A DNA stretch of 64,000 nt from Curtobacterium sp. VKM Ac-2865 (GTDB taxonomy: Bacteria; Actinomycetota; Actinomycetes; Actinomycetales; Microbacteriaceae), in assembly GCF_015350905.1 (NCBI RefSeq), contig NZ_JADKRZ010000003.1, forward strand, positions 62,001 through 126,000. The letters run 5' to 3'. Under the pieces are notes generated by a model. The model had not been told where the DNA came from and made no database searches. It was given only the letters and a program-made list of their open reading frames with translations. A program made the translations under genes and the position numbers. How positions within the stretch are numbered: position 1 is the stretch's first letter; every line of letters starts with the position of its first letter. Positions 50,368-58,379 of the stretch are shown in pieces.

Positions 50368-51810
50368 TCACACCACCGCGGCCAGCGACCCCCGCGCCCC
50401 TGCCGACGCCCGGCCGACCCGTCCCCACGCCCGCTCGAGCACGTCGACCATGCGCACCCGGTCGGCCGGCGGCATCGTGAAGGGCACCCGGAGGAACCGC
50501 TCGAAGCCGCCGTCCGGCCCGAACACCCCGCCGGACGCCAGCACGACGCCCTCGGCCCGTGCGGCGAGCACCAGCGCGCTGGACACCGGTCGGCCGAGCC
50601 CCACCCACGTCGTCAACCCGCCCGCCGGCGACGGGACGTCCCACTCCGGCAGCCGCGTGCGCAACGCGTCCACGACCTCGTCGCGACCCTGCCGCAGGGA
50701 CGTGCGCCGAGCCTCCAGGACGGCGTCGGTCCGGGGGACCAGCTCGCGCGCGACCAGCTGGTCGAGCACCGGCGTGCCGAGGTCACCGGTCGGGCGTGCG
50801 AGCAGCAGGCGCTGCAGCAGCGCCGGTCGCGCGCGGATCCAACCGATCCGCAGCCCGCCCCAGAAGACCTTGGCGGCGGACCCGATCATCACGACGTCCT
50901 CGCTCAGCGTGGCCAGGGGCACGGCGGCCGGTCCGTCGATCCGCAGCTCCCCCATCGTCTCGTCGGCGATCACGGTCGTCCCCACGGAGGCGGCGACGTC
51001 GACCAGCAGCGCGCGGGCCTCGGCCGACATGGTCGCGCCGGTCGGGTTGTGCAGCTCCGGCATCACGTACGCGACCGCCGGGGTCGATCGCCGCAGGGCC
51101 GTCTCCAGCACCGCGGTGTCCCACCCACCGCGGGCGTCGACGGGCACGCCGACGAGTCGGCCGCCGGCCTCGCGGAAGGCCTCGTGCGCGTGCGGGTACG
51201 TCGGCGACTCCACGAGCACGGCATCCCCCCGTCGGACGAGGACCCGCGCCAGGAGGGCGATCGCGTGCTGGGCGCCGACGGTCACGATCACCTGGTCGGA
51301 GGATGTCGGCAGCCCTCGATCGGTGTACCGCGATGCGATGGCCTCGCGCAGGCCGGGGTCGCCCACCGTGTCGTACCCGATCCCGGCGAGCGCCGCCGGG
51401 ACGTGCCGCATCGCGCGCTCGACGGCGTCCGCCACCCCGGGCGCGGCGTGCATGGCCGCCTTCCGGAGGTCGAGCACGTCCCCGGCGACGACGCCGCCGA
51501 GCCGTTCGGGGTCCGGCCGTCCTGCCAGGTCCGCCGGCAGCCGCACGACACTGCCGGACCCGCGGAGGGAGACCAGGAAGCCGTCCTCGCGCAGGCGGGC
51601 GTACGCGTTCGCGACGGTCGTCCGTGAGACGCCGAGCGCCTCGGCCAGCCCGCGTTCCGCCGGCAGACGGGCCCCGAGCGGCACCCGGCCGTCGATGACG
51701 AGGACCCGGATGGCATCGGCCAGCGCCGCGTAGGCCGTGGCGTCGGAGTCGGTGCGCCACTCGCTGAGCAGCAGGGCGGCCGAGCGGGCGCTGAGGAGGA
51801 CCGGGGTCAT
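50368..51810 (-). CDS. yczR: MocR family PLP-dependent transcriptional regulator (YczR type)
   Basis: A 480-residue fusion of a GntR winged helix (about 20-95; ERGLAEALGVSRTTVANAYARL) and an aminotransferase-like domain. The latter keeps the NPTG loop (ELHNPTGATM), the cofactor Asp (IADETMGEL) and the PLP Lys (IGSAAKVFWGGLRIGW). It is divergent from a YczE-type membrane protein gene, the usual partner of YczR, and an inverted GATTGG/CCAATC repeat lies between them. The ATG at 51810 is supported by TAGCGT 7 bases before it. Confidence 0.9.
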   Translation of the reverse strand: MTPVLLSARSAALLLSEWRTDSDATAYAALADAIRVLVIDGRVPLGARLPAERGLAEALGVSRTTVANAYARLREDGFLVSLRGSGSVVRLPADLAGRPDPERLGGVVAGDVLDLRKAAMHAAPGVADAVERAMRHVPAALAGIGYDTVGDPGLREAIASRYTDRGLPTSSDQVIVTVGAQHAIALLARVLVRRGDAVLVESPTYPHAHEAFREAGGRLVGVPVDARGGWDTAVLETALRRSTPAVAYVMPELHNPTGATMSAEARALLVDVAASVGTTVIADETMGELRIDGPAAVPLATLSEDVVMIGSAAKVFWGGLRIGWIRARPALLQRLLLARPTGDLGTPVLDQLVARELVPRTDAVLEARRTSLRQGRDEVVDALRTRLPEWDVPSPAGGLTTWVGLGRPVSSALVLAARAEGVVLASGGVFGPDGGFERFLRVPFTMPPADRVRMVDVLERAWGRVGRASAGARGSLAAVV

Positions 51811-51817
51811 GGGGACC

Positions 51818-51823
51818 ACGCTA
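51818..51823 (-). promoter_or_regulatory. -10 element (TAGCGT) of yczR
   Basis: On the minus strand TAGCGT lies 7 bases before the ATG at 51810, next to the GATTGG/CCAATC repeat. Confidence 0.5.
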
Positions 51824-51827
51824 GTCA

Positions 51828-51854
51828 GATTGGCTCTCGACGGGCAGTCCAATC
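51828..51854. promoter_or_regulatory. Inverted repeat GATTGG-N15-CCAATC, candidate YczR operator
   Basis: The arms GATTGGCT and AGTCCAATC face each other across the 61-base yczR/yczE gap. The ATTGG core and divergent placement are what one expects of a MocR site controlling both genes. Confidence 0.6.
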
Positions 51855-51871
51855 CGCGGGAGCATCGGACC

Positions 51872-52546
51872 ATGTCCCGCCCAACCGCCCTCACCCTCCG
51901 GTCCGTCCAGCTGCTCGTCGGGCTGTTCCTCTACGGCGCCTCGACCGCCCTGCAGGTCCGCGCAGTCGTCGGCGTCTCGTCGTGGACCGTCCTGACGGAG
52001 GGGCTCGAGCACGTGGTGCCGTGGTCGTTCGGGCTCATCACCGTCGTGTCGAGTGGCGTCATCCTGCTGCTCTGGATCCCGCTCCGCCAGAAGCCCGGTG
52101 TCGGGACGCTGCTGAACGCCCTGCTGATCGGTCCCTCCGCCGACCTGGTCCTGTGGCTCGTGCCGTCACCGGACGGTCTGGTCGCACGGATCGGGCTCTT
52201 CGTCGCCGGCCTGGTCCTGCTGGCCGTCGCGACCGCGTTCTACATCGGCGCCGGCTTCGGCACGGGCGCGCGCGACGGACTGATGGTCGGACTGCACCAG
52301 CGGCTCGGCTGGCCGATCTGGCTCGCCCGCACCCTGATCGAGGTCGCCGTGGTCATCGTCGGCTGGTTCCTCGGCGGGGACGTCGGCGCCGGCACCGTGA
52401 TCGCCGCGTTCGCCATCGGCCCGATGGTCCAGCCCATGATGCCGCTCTTCCGCCGCTTCCCGTGGAGCCCCGAGCGGTCGGGTCACCTCCCACCCGGCCG
52501 GGAGGCCCGCCCCGCCCCCGCCACGGAGCCCACGCCCGCCCCGTGA
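51872..52546 (+). CDS. yczE: YczE/YyaS/YitT family membrane protein
   Basis: A 224-residue membrane protein with five or six helices. The opening LTLRSVQLLVGLFLYGASTALQVRA and the segment FYIGAGFGTGARDGLMVGL (G-GPxDGL type) mark the YczE group. The function of the family is not established. Its regulation by the divergent MocR protein suggests a role linked to vitamin B6 or amino-acid metabolism or transport. The tail is Pro/Arg-rich. A GC hairpin (52560-52579) follows. Confidence 0.85.
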   Translation: MSRPTALTLRSVQLLVGLFLYGASTALQVRAVVGVSSWTVLTEGLEHVVPWSFGLITVVSSGVILLLWIPLRQKPGVGTLLNALLIGPSADLVLWLVPSPDGLVARIGLFVAGLVLLAVATAFYIGAGFGTGARDGLMVGLHQRLGWPIWLARTLIEVAVVIVGWFLGGDVGAGTVIAAFAIGPMVQPMMPLFRRFPWSPERSGHLPPGREARPAPATEPTPAP

Positions 52547-52559
52547 TCGCCGGGCGTCC

Positions 52560-52579
52560 GCGCGGCCGGGAAGCCGCGC
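52560..52579 (+). terminator. Hairpin terminator of yczE
   Basis: GCGCGGC and GCCGCGC pair perfectly around a 6-base loop, 14 bases after the yczE stop. Confidence 0.45.
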
Positions 52580-52600
52580 GCGGCCCTTGTCGCGTCCAGA

Positions 52601-52642
52601 CTCGCGATGTATCGTGACTTCCACAACGCGATACATCGCGAG
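52601..52642. promoter_or_regulatory. 14-bp inverted repeat, candidate PadR operator, with promoter
   Basis: CTCGCGATGTATCG (52601-52614) and CGATACATCGCGAG (52629-52642) pair perfectly across a 14-base spacer. TTGTCG (52588-52593) and TATCGT (52610-52615), 16 bases apart, form a promoter whose -10 lies in the left arm. The repeat ends 14 bases before the DUF4097 gene, whose operon ends with a PadR regulator. Confidence 0.7.
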
Positions 52643-52656
52643 TTCGAGGAGGCAAC

Positions 52657-53559
52657 ATGGCACAGGAGAAGTGGCTCGTCGAGGAGCCCAAGGTCATCGA
52701 CACCGGCATCGTCCGGTCCGTGCGCGTCGGACTCGTGGGCGGGCAGGTCGACGTCGTCGCGCACGACGAGCCCACCGCACGCGTCGAGGTGCACAGCGTG
52801 TCGGGCAAGCCGCTCAAGATCGAGCTCGACGGCGACACGCTCACCGTCGACCACCCGCAGATCCGCTGGGACGACCCGATCGGGTTCCTGCGGTCCTTCC
52901 GCGGCTCTGCCCGTGCGGACGTCAGCATCCTGGTGCCCCGCGACGCCGGCGTCACCCTCGGGGTCGTCTCCGCTGGCGCACTGCTCTCCGGCACGAACCG
53001 CGGCGCGACGCTGAACACCGTGTCCGGCGACCTCGTCGTCGACGGCGTCGCGGGCGACGTCACCGTGAACGCGGTCAACGGCTCCACCACGATCCACGAC
53101 CTCGACGGCGCCCTCACGGTGCACACCGTCTCCGGTGACGTCGTCGCGACGGGTGAGATCCCGCGGTTCTCGGCAGACGGCGTCTCCGCCGACGTCGTGC
53201 TCGACCTGCGCGGCACCCCCGACGCCGCCAAGGTGAACACGGTGTCCGGCTCGGTGAGCGTCCGGCTCGAGGACGGTGTCCCCTTCCGCTGCACCGTCAG
53301 CACGGCGACCGGCAAGCTGCAGTTCGACGATGCGGAGATCAACGGCGTCCGCGGCTCCTACGTCAAGCAGGGCGGCGAGCTCTCCGGGCAGTGGCTCGAC
53401 CTCAAGGTGAACTCGGTCTCCGGCGACATCGCGGTGCTGCACGCCCCGCCGGCTGCCCCCACGGCTCCCCCGACGACGGCGTACACCGCCCCCGAGACGC
53501 CGACCACCGGCACGACCGGCACGCACGGCACGACTGACGAGACCGAGGCGCCCGCATGA
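52657..53559 (+). CDS. DUF4097 family beta-strand repeat protein
   Basis: A 300-residue protein made of short beta repeats such as NTVSGDLVV, VNAVNGSTTI, VHTVSGDVVATG and VNTVSGSVSV, the pattern of DUF4097 right-handed beta-helix-like proteins. There is no signal peptide or membrane segment. The last 40 residues are a disordered Thr/Pro tail. The role of the family is unknown; it is often encoded with PadR or PspC-type envelope-stress genes. The ribosome site is GAGGAGG. Its stop overlaps the padR gene (ATGA). Confidence 0.88.
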   Translation: MAQEKWLVEEPKVIDTGIVRSVRVGLVGGQVDVVAHDEPTARVEVHSVSGKPLKIELDGDTLTVDHPQIRWDDPIGFLRSFRGSARADVSILVPRDAGVTLGVVSAGALLSGTNRGATLNTVSGDLVVDGVAGDVTVNAVNGSTTIHDLDGALTVHTVSGDVVATGEIPRFSADGVSADVVLDLRGTPDAAKVNTVSGSVSVRLEDGVPFRCTVSTATGKLQFDDAEINGVRGSYVKQGGELSGQWLDLKVNSVSGDIAVLHAPPAAPTAPPTTAYTAPETPTTGTTGTHGTTDETEAPA

Positions 53560-54128
53560 GCCCCGTCTTCGCCCACGGTCAGCTGCGCCTGTACCTGCTC
53601 GTCCTGCTCGCCGACCACCCGATGCACGGGTACGAGGTCATCCAGGCCCTCGGCGAGCGCTTCGGCGGCACCTACGTCCCGAGCGCTGGCACGGTCTACC
53701 CGCGCCTGGCCAAGCTCGAGGACGAGGGCCTGGTCTCGAAGACCGTCGACGGCCGCAAGACCGTCTACGCGATCACCGAGGCCGGCCGCGCCGAGCTCAC
53801 CGCCCGCGCCGACGAGATCGCCGACGTCGAGTCCGGCGTGAACGACTCCGTCCGGTCGCTGGCCGACGGGGTCCGAGCCTCGGTCGGGGACGCCATGCGC
53901 TCGCTCCGCGCCGACCTCGCCGCGTCCGCACAGGGCGCCAGCACCGAGGAACCGACCTCCGTCCCCTCGGAGAGCGCCCGGGTGCTCCGCGAGCTCGAGA
54001 TGGCCCTGTCGTCGTTCCGGCAGCAGGTCCGCGCCGACCTGCGCCGCCGTGCCACCCGCGGCACGCTCGGCGCCGACACGGTGACGCGTCTGCGCGACGG
54101 CCTGGAGGCCCTGCGCCGGTCGCTCTGA
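53556..54128 (+). CDS. PadR family transcriptional regulator
   Basis: A 190-residue PadR regulator. The winged helix reads LYLLVLLADHPMHGYEVIQALGERFGGTYVPSAGTVYPRLAKLEDEGLV, the classic PadR start. The C-terminal helical half is long, as in the PadR-s2 group. Its ATG overlaps the DUF4097 stop, so both are translated together. It is expected to repress the operon through the inverted repeat at 52601-52642. The ligand or stress signal is unknown. Confidence 0.93.
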   Translation: MSPVFAHGQLRLYLLVLLADHPMHGYEVIQALGERFGGTYVPSAGTVYPRLAKLEDEGLVSKTVDGRKTVYAITEAGRAELTARADEIADVESGVNDSVRSLADGVRASVGDAMRSLRADLAASAQGASTEEPTSVPSESARVLRELEMALSSFRQQVRADLRRRATRGTLGADTVTRLRDGLEALRRSL

Positions 54129-54240
54129 CCGCTCGCGCCGGCGGGGCGGGGGCAACCACGGCCTCCCATCCGCTGGCGCAGTCGGCCCACCGCACCAGCG
54201 CGTGGACCGGACCTCCGCCTGCCTGTCCGTCCGCACAGTG

Positions 54241-54268
54241 TTGACTCGCGCGCGGATGTGAGTAGGTT
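54241..54268 (+). promoter_or_regulatory. Promoter of the KimA-like permease gene (TTGACT-N16-TAGGTT)
   Basis: This is the best consensus promoter in the window. TTGACT (54241-54246) and TAGGTT (54263-54268) are 16 bases apart, and the GTG start comes 8 bases after the -10. The mRNA is probably leaderless, leaving no room for a riboswitch. Confidence 0.7.
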
Positions 54269-54276
54269 TGCCGCTC

Positions 54277-56481
54277 GTGACGAACGAGATCCGGTCGCTG
54301 AAGTCGCGGCTGATCGGGGATCCGCTCCCCTCCGAGAAGCTCGAGGGACAGCTGCTCCCGAAGCACCTCGCGCTCCCCATCTTCGCGAGCGACCCCCTCT
54401 CCTCGGTGGCGTACGCCCCGCAGGAGCTGCTGATGATCCTGCTGCTCGGCGGGATGGCGTTCCTGACCTTCGCCCCGTGGGTCGCCGCGCTCGTCGTGCT
54501 GCTGCTCGTCGTCGTGGTCGCGTCCTACCGCCAGCTCATCAAGGCGTACCCGTCCGGCGGCGGCGACTACGAGGTCGCGCACCGGAACCTCGGCGAGAAG
54601 GCCGGGCTCGTCGTGGCCAGTGCCCTGCTCGTCGACTACGTGATGACGGTGGCGGTGTCGGTGGCCTCGGGCGTGGACAACATCATCTCCGCGCTGCCGA
54701 TGCTCAACCCGTTCCGCGTCGAGCTCGCGCTGGCCTTCGTCGTGCTGCTGGCGGCCGCGAACCTGCGGGGTGTGCGGGAGTCGAGCAAGGCCTTCGCCGT
54801 CCCGACGTACCTGTTCGTGGCGAGTGTCTTCGTGATGGTCGTCACCGGCCTGGTCCGCGTCGCCGCCGGGCACGCTCCCGTCGCCGAGTCGGCCGGGTAC
54901 ACGGTGCAGAACGTCGAGCACACCACGCAGGCGGCGTTCATCCTGCTGCTCCTCCGCGCGTTCGCGTCCGGCTGCTCCGCGCTGACCGGCGTCGAGGCGA
55001 TCGCGAACGGCGTGCAGGCCTTCCGCCGACCCAAGGTGCGGAACGCCCAGGCGACCCTGGTGGCCATGGGCGGCATCGCGATCGTCCTGTTCGTCGGACT
55101 CATCACGCTCGCGCTCGTGTCCCGCGTGCACTACGCCGAACAGGCCTGCGACCTGGTCGGCTTCGCGAACTGCGCGACGACGCCGCAGCGCTCCCTCATC
55201 GCCCAGATCGCGGCGGCCACGTTCGGGGACAACTCCGTGCTGTTCTTCGTGATCCAGGCAACGACGGCCGCAGTGCTGCTCCTCGCGGCGAACACGGCGT
55301 TCAACGGGTTCCCGCTGCTCGGCTCGATCCTGGCGCGCGACTCCTACGCGCCCAAGGCCCTGTCGACGCGGGGCGACCGGCTCATCTACTCGAACGGCGT
55401 CATCGTGCTGGCGCTCGTCGCGGCCGCGCTGCTCGTGGTCTACCGGGCGAACGTCACGAGCCTCATCCAGCTGTACATCATCGGCGTCTTCGTGTCGTTC
55501 ACGCTCGGCCAGACGGGCATGGTCGTGCACTGGACGCGGCTGCTCCGCGCCGACCGGGACGGCACCGCGTCCGAGCCCGTGCACCGCGGGCAGGTCGTGC
55601 GCTCCCGGACGATCAACGCGATCGGCGCGACGTTCACCCTGGTCGTCCTGGTCATCGTCACGATCACGAAGTTCACGCACGGCGCCTGGCTGGTGTTCCT
55701 CATCATGCCGGTGCTCTACGTGCTGATGCTCGGTGTGAACCGGTACTACCGCGACGTCAAGCACGAGGTCGAGGCGGACGTCGAGACGCAGTTCGGCGCG
55801 ACCGGCGACCACGCGATCGTCCTGGTGAACAAGCTGCAGAAGCCGGTGCTCAAGGCGCTCGACTACGCCATCGCCGCCAAGCACGCCGGACTCGAGGCCG
55901 TGCACGTGGCCATCGACGACGCCGACGCCGCGCACCTCCGGCAGCAGTGGGCCGAGCACGGCATCGAGGTCCCGCTGACGATCGTGCCGAGCCCGTACCG
56001 CGACATCTCGATGCCGCTCATCTCCTACATCAAGGCGCACCGGGCAGCCCACGGGTCCGAGGTCGTCACGGTCTACACGCCGATCTTCATCGTCGGACAC
56101 TGGTGGGAGGGCCTGCTCCACAACCACCGTGGCCGTCGGATCCGGCGGAAGCTCCTGCTCGTGCACGGGGTGACCGTCGCGCTCGTGCCGTGGCTCCTCG
56201 ACTCGTCCGAGCTGCTCTACGGCCGTCGCTCCCGCCCGTTCCCCGGGCAGGACCGCCGTGGTGAGCCCGTCCGACCCCCGCTCCGCCGGTCACCGAACGG
56301 TGTCTTCCGCAGTGAAGAGGAGGACCGCATCCTCCGATCGGCCCAGCGGAACAGCCTGCAGTCGCGTCGTGCGACCCGACCGGCCGGCCCCGCCGAGGGC
56401 GTCGACCCGGCCCTCTGCACCGGCGAGATCCGTGCCCTGGTGGCGGCGTCCGCGGCGCGCAGGCCGACGTCCTCGGAGTGA
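54277..56481 (+). CDS. APC-superfamily permease, KimA (YdaO)-like potassium transporter
   Basis: A 734-residue protein with 12 helices in the first ~470 residues and a soluble C-terminal part. The start LPKHLALPIFASDPLSSVAYAPQE and YPSGGGDYEVAHRNLGEKAGL are typical of the KimA/YdaO group of high-affinity K+ importers. A USP-like cytoplasmic domain (HAIVLVNKLQKPVLKALDYA) follows, as in KimA. A basic disordered tail ends the protein. In Bacillus the homologue is under a c-di-AMP riboswitch, but here the start is directly behind the promoter. Amino-acid transport cannot be excluded. Confidence 0.85.
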   Translation: MTNEIRSLKSRLIGDPLPSEKLEGQLLPKHLALPIFASDPLSSVAYAPQELLMILLLGGMAFLTFAPWVAALVVLLLVVVVASYRQLIKAYPSGGGDYEVAHRNLGEKAGLVVASALLVDYVMTVAVSVASGVDNIISALPMLNPFRVELALAFVVLLAAANLRGVRESSKAFAVPTYLFVASVFVMVVTGLVRVAAGHAPVAESAGYTVQNVEHTTQAAFILLLLRAFASGCSALTGVEAIANGVQAFRRPKVRNAQATLVAMGGIAIVLFVGLITLALVSRVHYAEQACDLVGFANCATTPQRSLIAQIAAATFGDNSVLFFVIQATTAAVLLLAANTAFNGFPLLGSILARDSYAPKALSTRGDRLIYSNGVIVLALVAAALLVVYRANVTSLIQLYIIGVFVSFTLGQTGMVVHWTRLLRADRDGTASEPVHRGQVVRSRTINAIGATFTLVVLVIVTITKFTHGAWLVFLIMPVLYVLMLGVNRYYRDVKHEVEADVETQFGATGDHAIVLVNKLQKPVLKALDYAIAAKHAGLEAVHVAIDDADAAHLRQQWAEHGIEVPLTIVPSPYRDISMPLISYIKAHRAAHGSEVVTVYTPIFIVGHWWEGLLHNHRGRRIRRKLLLVHGVTVALVPWLLDSSELLYGRRSRPFPGQDRRGEPVRPPLRRSPNGVFRSEEEDRILRSAQRNSLQSRRATRPAGPAEGVDPALCTGEIRALVAASAARRPTSSE

Positions 56482-56497
56482 GCCGAGCCTCCCGGAA

Positions 56498-56503
56498 TAC
56501 GAT
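56498..56503 (+). promoter_or_regulatory. -10 element (TACGAT) of the 258-residue unknown gene
   Basis: TACGAT lies 8 bases before the ATG at 56512. Confidence 0.4.
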
Positions 56504-56511
56504 GTGACCCC

Positions 56512-57288
56512 ATGACCAACGCTCCCGAACTGCGCACCTGGGCGACGTTCGACGGCCACGGCGGCAAGGTGTCGAAACGCGTCGAGGTCCTCGACCACCG
56601 CGACGACCGGTACGACGGCCTCGTCGCCGTCCGCGGCGAACACCCGCTCGGCGCGCTCGACGAACGCGCCGTCGACGACGACGCCGAACTGGCCCGCGGC
56701 GTCGCGAGCATCGGCTGGGTCGACCCGGCCACCCTCCGCGACTGGTACCGGCCCGACCGGGTCGTCGTGCCGCTCGTCGAGGCCCGCCGCTCCGGCCTGG
56801 AGCCCGGTGTCTACGCCGACACCCGCGGACGCGGTCGCGTCCGGATCGACGGCCAGGAGGCCCACCTCGGCCCCGACGGTCGGCCCGCCTTCCGCGCGCT
56901 GGCCGCGTCCGGCGTCGTGGACGCGCCGCTCCCGAAGGACCAGGTTGTCCGGCTGGTCACGGTGACCGCCGACGCCACGACACCGACCGGGGCCGCCGGT
57001 GTGGAGATCGTCACGACGCCGATCAGCCCGCTGCTGGCGCCCGGCACCTACCCCGGGTTCGCGGACGATGTGCCCGGCCTGCCGCCGCGCACATCCTCCG
57101 GTCGGGTGGAAGTCCGTGCGGCGGTGCTGCTCGAGGGGTCGCTGCACCCGGTGGAGCGGCTCGACGAGCCCGGCAACACGCTCTGGGTCACGCGGGACGG
57201 GCGCTCGGTGCCGCTCGCCGCGAACGAGGTCGGGCCGGACCTCGTGCGGTACACGAGCGTGCCGGTGGACGAGTCCGGCGCTGCGTAG
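56512..57288 (+). CDS. Protein of unknown function (258 aa)
   Basis: A hydrophilic 258-residue protein without signal peptide or membrane helices, and I recognise no family. It is rich in Val, Asp, Arg and Pro with probable beta strands throughout. Possible internal similarity exists between segments around VVPLVEARRSGLEPGVYAD and ITTPISPLLAPGTYPGFAD. It starts 30 bases after the KimA-like gene but has its own promoter-like hexamer. Reading frame, start context and codon bias resemble the neighbours, so the gene is real. Confidence 0.65.
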   Translation: MTNAPELRTWATFDGHGGKVSKRVEVLDHRDDRYDGLVAVRGEHPLGALDERAVDDDAELARGVASIGWVDPATLRDWYRPDRVVVPLVEARRSGLEPGVYADTRGRGRVRIDGQEAHLGPDGRPAFRALAASGVVDAPLPKDQVVRLVTVTADATTPTGAAGVEIVTTPISPLLAPGTYPGFADDVPGLPPRTSSGRVEVRAAVLLEGSLHPVERLDEPGNTLWVTRDGRSVPLAANEVGPDLVRYTSVPVDESGAA

Positions 57289-57331
57289 CGTCTTCCGGCC
57301 CGCGGGTCGGCTGGTGTCAGTGGGTGCGGCG

Positions 57332-57337
57332 TAGCGT
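57332..57337 (+). promoter_or_regulatory. -10 element (TAGCGT) of the DUF3072 gene
   Basis: TAGCGT lies 7 bases before the ATG at 57345. Confidence 0.55.
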
Positions 57338-57344
57338 CCGTGCC

Positions 57345-57656
57345 ATGACCGATGCAACCTCCTCCCCGTCCCCCTCCGAGTCGCCGACCGACGGCGAGAC
57401 CCTCGGCGGGGCCCGTCCGGACCCGTCCACCACCGCGAGCAAGGACCCGGAGCAGTGGGTCACCGGCGACGAGCCCATGACCGGCCCGCAGCGCAGCTAC
57501 CTCGACACCCTGGCTCGTGAGGCCGGCGAGGAGCTCTCCGCCGACCTGACCAAGGCCGAGGCGTCCGAGCACATCGACCGCCTGCAGCACCAGACCGGCC
57601 GCGGCACGCCCGACGGCGAGGCCTCGGACTCCGGCACCATCGGCGCCACGTCCTGA
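57345..57656 (+). CDS. DUF3072 family protein
   Basis: A 103-residue acidic protein. The conserved block DPEQWVTGDEPMTGPQRSYLDTLAREAGEE followed by LTKAEASEHIDRLQ is the DUF3072 signature, resembling a small helical SAP-like or PRTRC-like element. The first 40 residues are Ser/Pro/Thr-rich. The function is unknown. It is a single-gene leaderless unit ended by a strong palindrome. Confidence 0.88.
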   Translation: MTDATSSPSPSESPTDGETLGGARPDPSTTASKDPEQWVTGDEPMTGPQRSYLDTLAREAGEELSADLTKAEASEHIDRLQHQTGRGTPDGEASDSGTIGATS

Positions 57657-57688
57657 CACGACGCTGATCCCGTCGCCCGGTGCGACGT

Positions 57689-57730
57689 CGGCCACCCCGT
57701 GCGAGCTGTTGTGCTCGCACGGGGTGGCCG
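57689..57730. repeat. GTGCGAG-type intergenic palindrome, copy 2 (perfect 18-bp stem)
   Basis: CGGCCACCCCGTGCGAGC (57689-57706) and its exact complement (57713-57730) flank a 6-base loop. It starts 32 bases after the DUF3072 stop and is probably its terminator. It shares the CCCCGTGCG/CGCACGGGG core with 58320-58379. Confidence 0.8.
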
Positions 57731-57783
57731 TTCCCGTTGGCCTGGGCATCCCCTGGTGATGTCAGCAGAGAACCCCCGACATG

Positions 57784-57813
57784 TTGGATGCGTGACACGT
57801 CACCTCGTACGGT
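57784..57813 (+). promoter_or_regulatory. doxX promoter with palindrome in the spacer
   Basis: TTGGAT (57784-57789) and TACGGT (57808-57813) are 18 bases apart, and the ATG follows 7 bases later. Inside the spacer GTGAC-AC-GTCAC (57792-57803) is a perfect inverted repeat, a classic place for a repressor or a MerR-type activator. Confidence 0.55.
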
Positions 57814-57820
57814 CGTGGCC

Positions 57821-58261
57821 ATGCGAACGACATCGACATCCATCGGCCTGACCGTCCTGCGCGTCGTCCTCGGGGTGGTCTTCATCGCCCACGGAGCCCA
57901 GAAGGTCGGGCAGGGCATCCCCGCCGTCGCCTCGGGCTTCTCCGGCATGGGCGTCCCGTTCGCCGAGGTCGCCGCCCCGCTCGTCGCCGGGCTGGAGCTC
58001 GTCGGCGGCGCGTTCCTGGTGCTCGGGGTCGCGACGCGGGTCGTCGCGGCGCTGCTCGCGGTCGACATGGTCGCGGCGGGGGTGCTGGCGCACAGCGAGG
58101 CCGGGTTCTTCGCGCAGTCGGGCGGCTTCGAGTTCGTGCTCGTGCTGGCCGCCGGGTCGCTCGCGGTCGCGCTGACCGGGCCCGGGCGGTTTTCCCTCGA
58201 CGCGGTCGTGCTGCGTGCACGTCGTCGCCGTCGTGGCGTCGAGGAGCCGCTGGCCGCGTAG
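57821..58261 (+). CDS. DoxX family membrane protein
   Basis: A 146-residue protein with four helices. LRVVLGVVFIAHGAQKVGQGIP at the N-terminus is the DoxX signature, and LVAGLELVGGAFLVLGVATR marks helix 2-3. DoxX proteins are linked to oxidative-stress or thiol/quinone chemistry in mycobacteria and others, and no reaction is certain. It is convergent with the flavin monooxygenase gene. Confidence 0.9.
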   Translation: MRTTSTSIGLTVLRVVLGVVFIAHGAQKVGQGIPAVASGFSGMGVPFAEVAAPLVAGLELVGGAFLVLGVATRVVAALLAVDMVAAGVLAHSEAGFFAQSGGFEFVLVLAAGSLAVALTGPGRFSLDAVVLRARRRRRGVEEPLAA

Positions 58262-58319
58262 GTCGGCGCTGCGCGCGGGGTGCGCGCGGCCGGCGGCCGG
58301 CGGGCGCGGGGGCGGCTCG

Positions 58320-58379
58320 GTGCGAGGTTGCGCACCCCGTGCGGGGCCGTCGGCGCGCACGGGGTGTGCGACCTCGCAC
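58320..58379. repeat. GTGCGAG-type intergenic palindrome, copy 3
   Basis: The arms 58320-58343 and 58356-58379 (GTGCGAGGT...CCCCGTGCG type) match at 22 of 24 positions, and the two mismatches could be wobble pairs in RNA. It lies 58 bases after the doxX stop in a convergent gap. Confidence 0.75.

Noticed and set aside
54129..54276. Possible c-di-AMP riboswitch upstream of the KimA-like gene
   Set aside because: The promoter's -10 ends 8 bases before the start codon, and the upstream sequence shows no riboswitch-like set of helices.
57657..57820. A tRNA or small RNA gene in the GC-rich hairpin region after DUF3072
   Set aside because: The structure is a single 18-bp hairpin without cloverleaf arms or conserved tRNA loops, and it fits a terminator or repeat element better.
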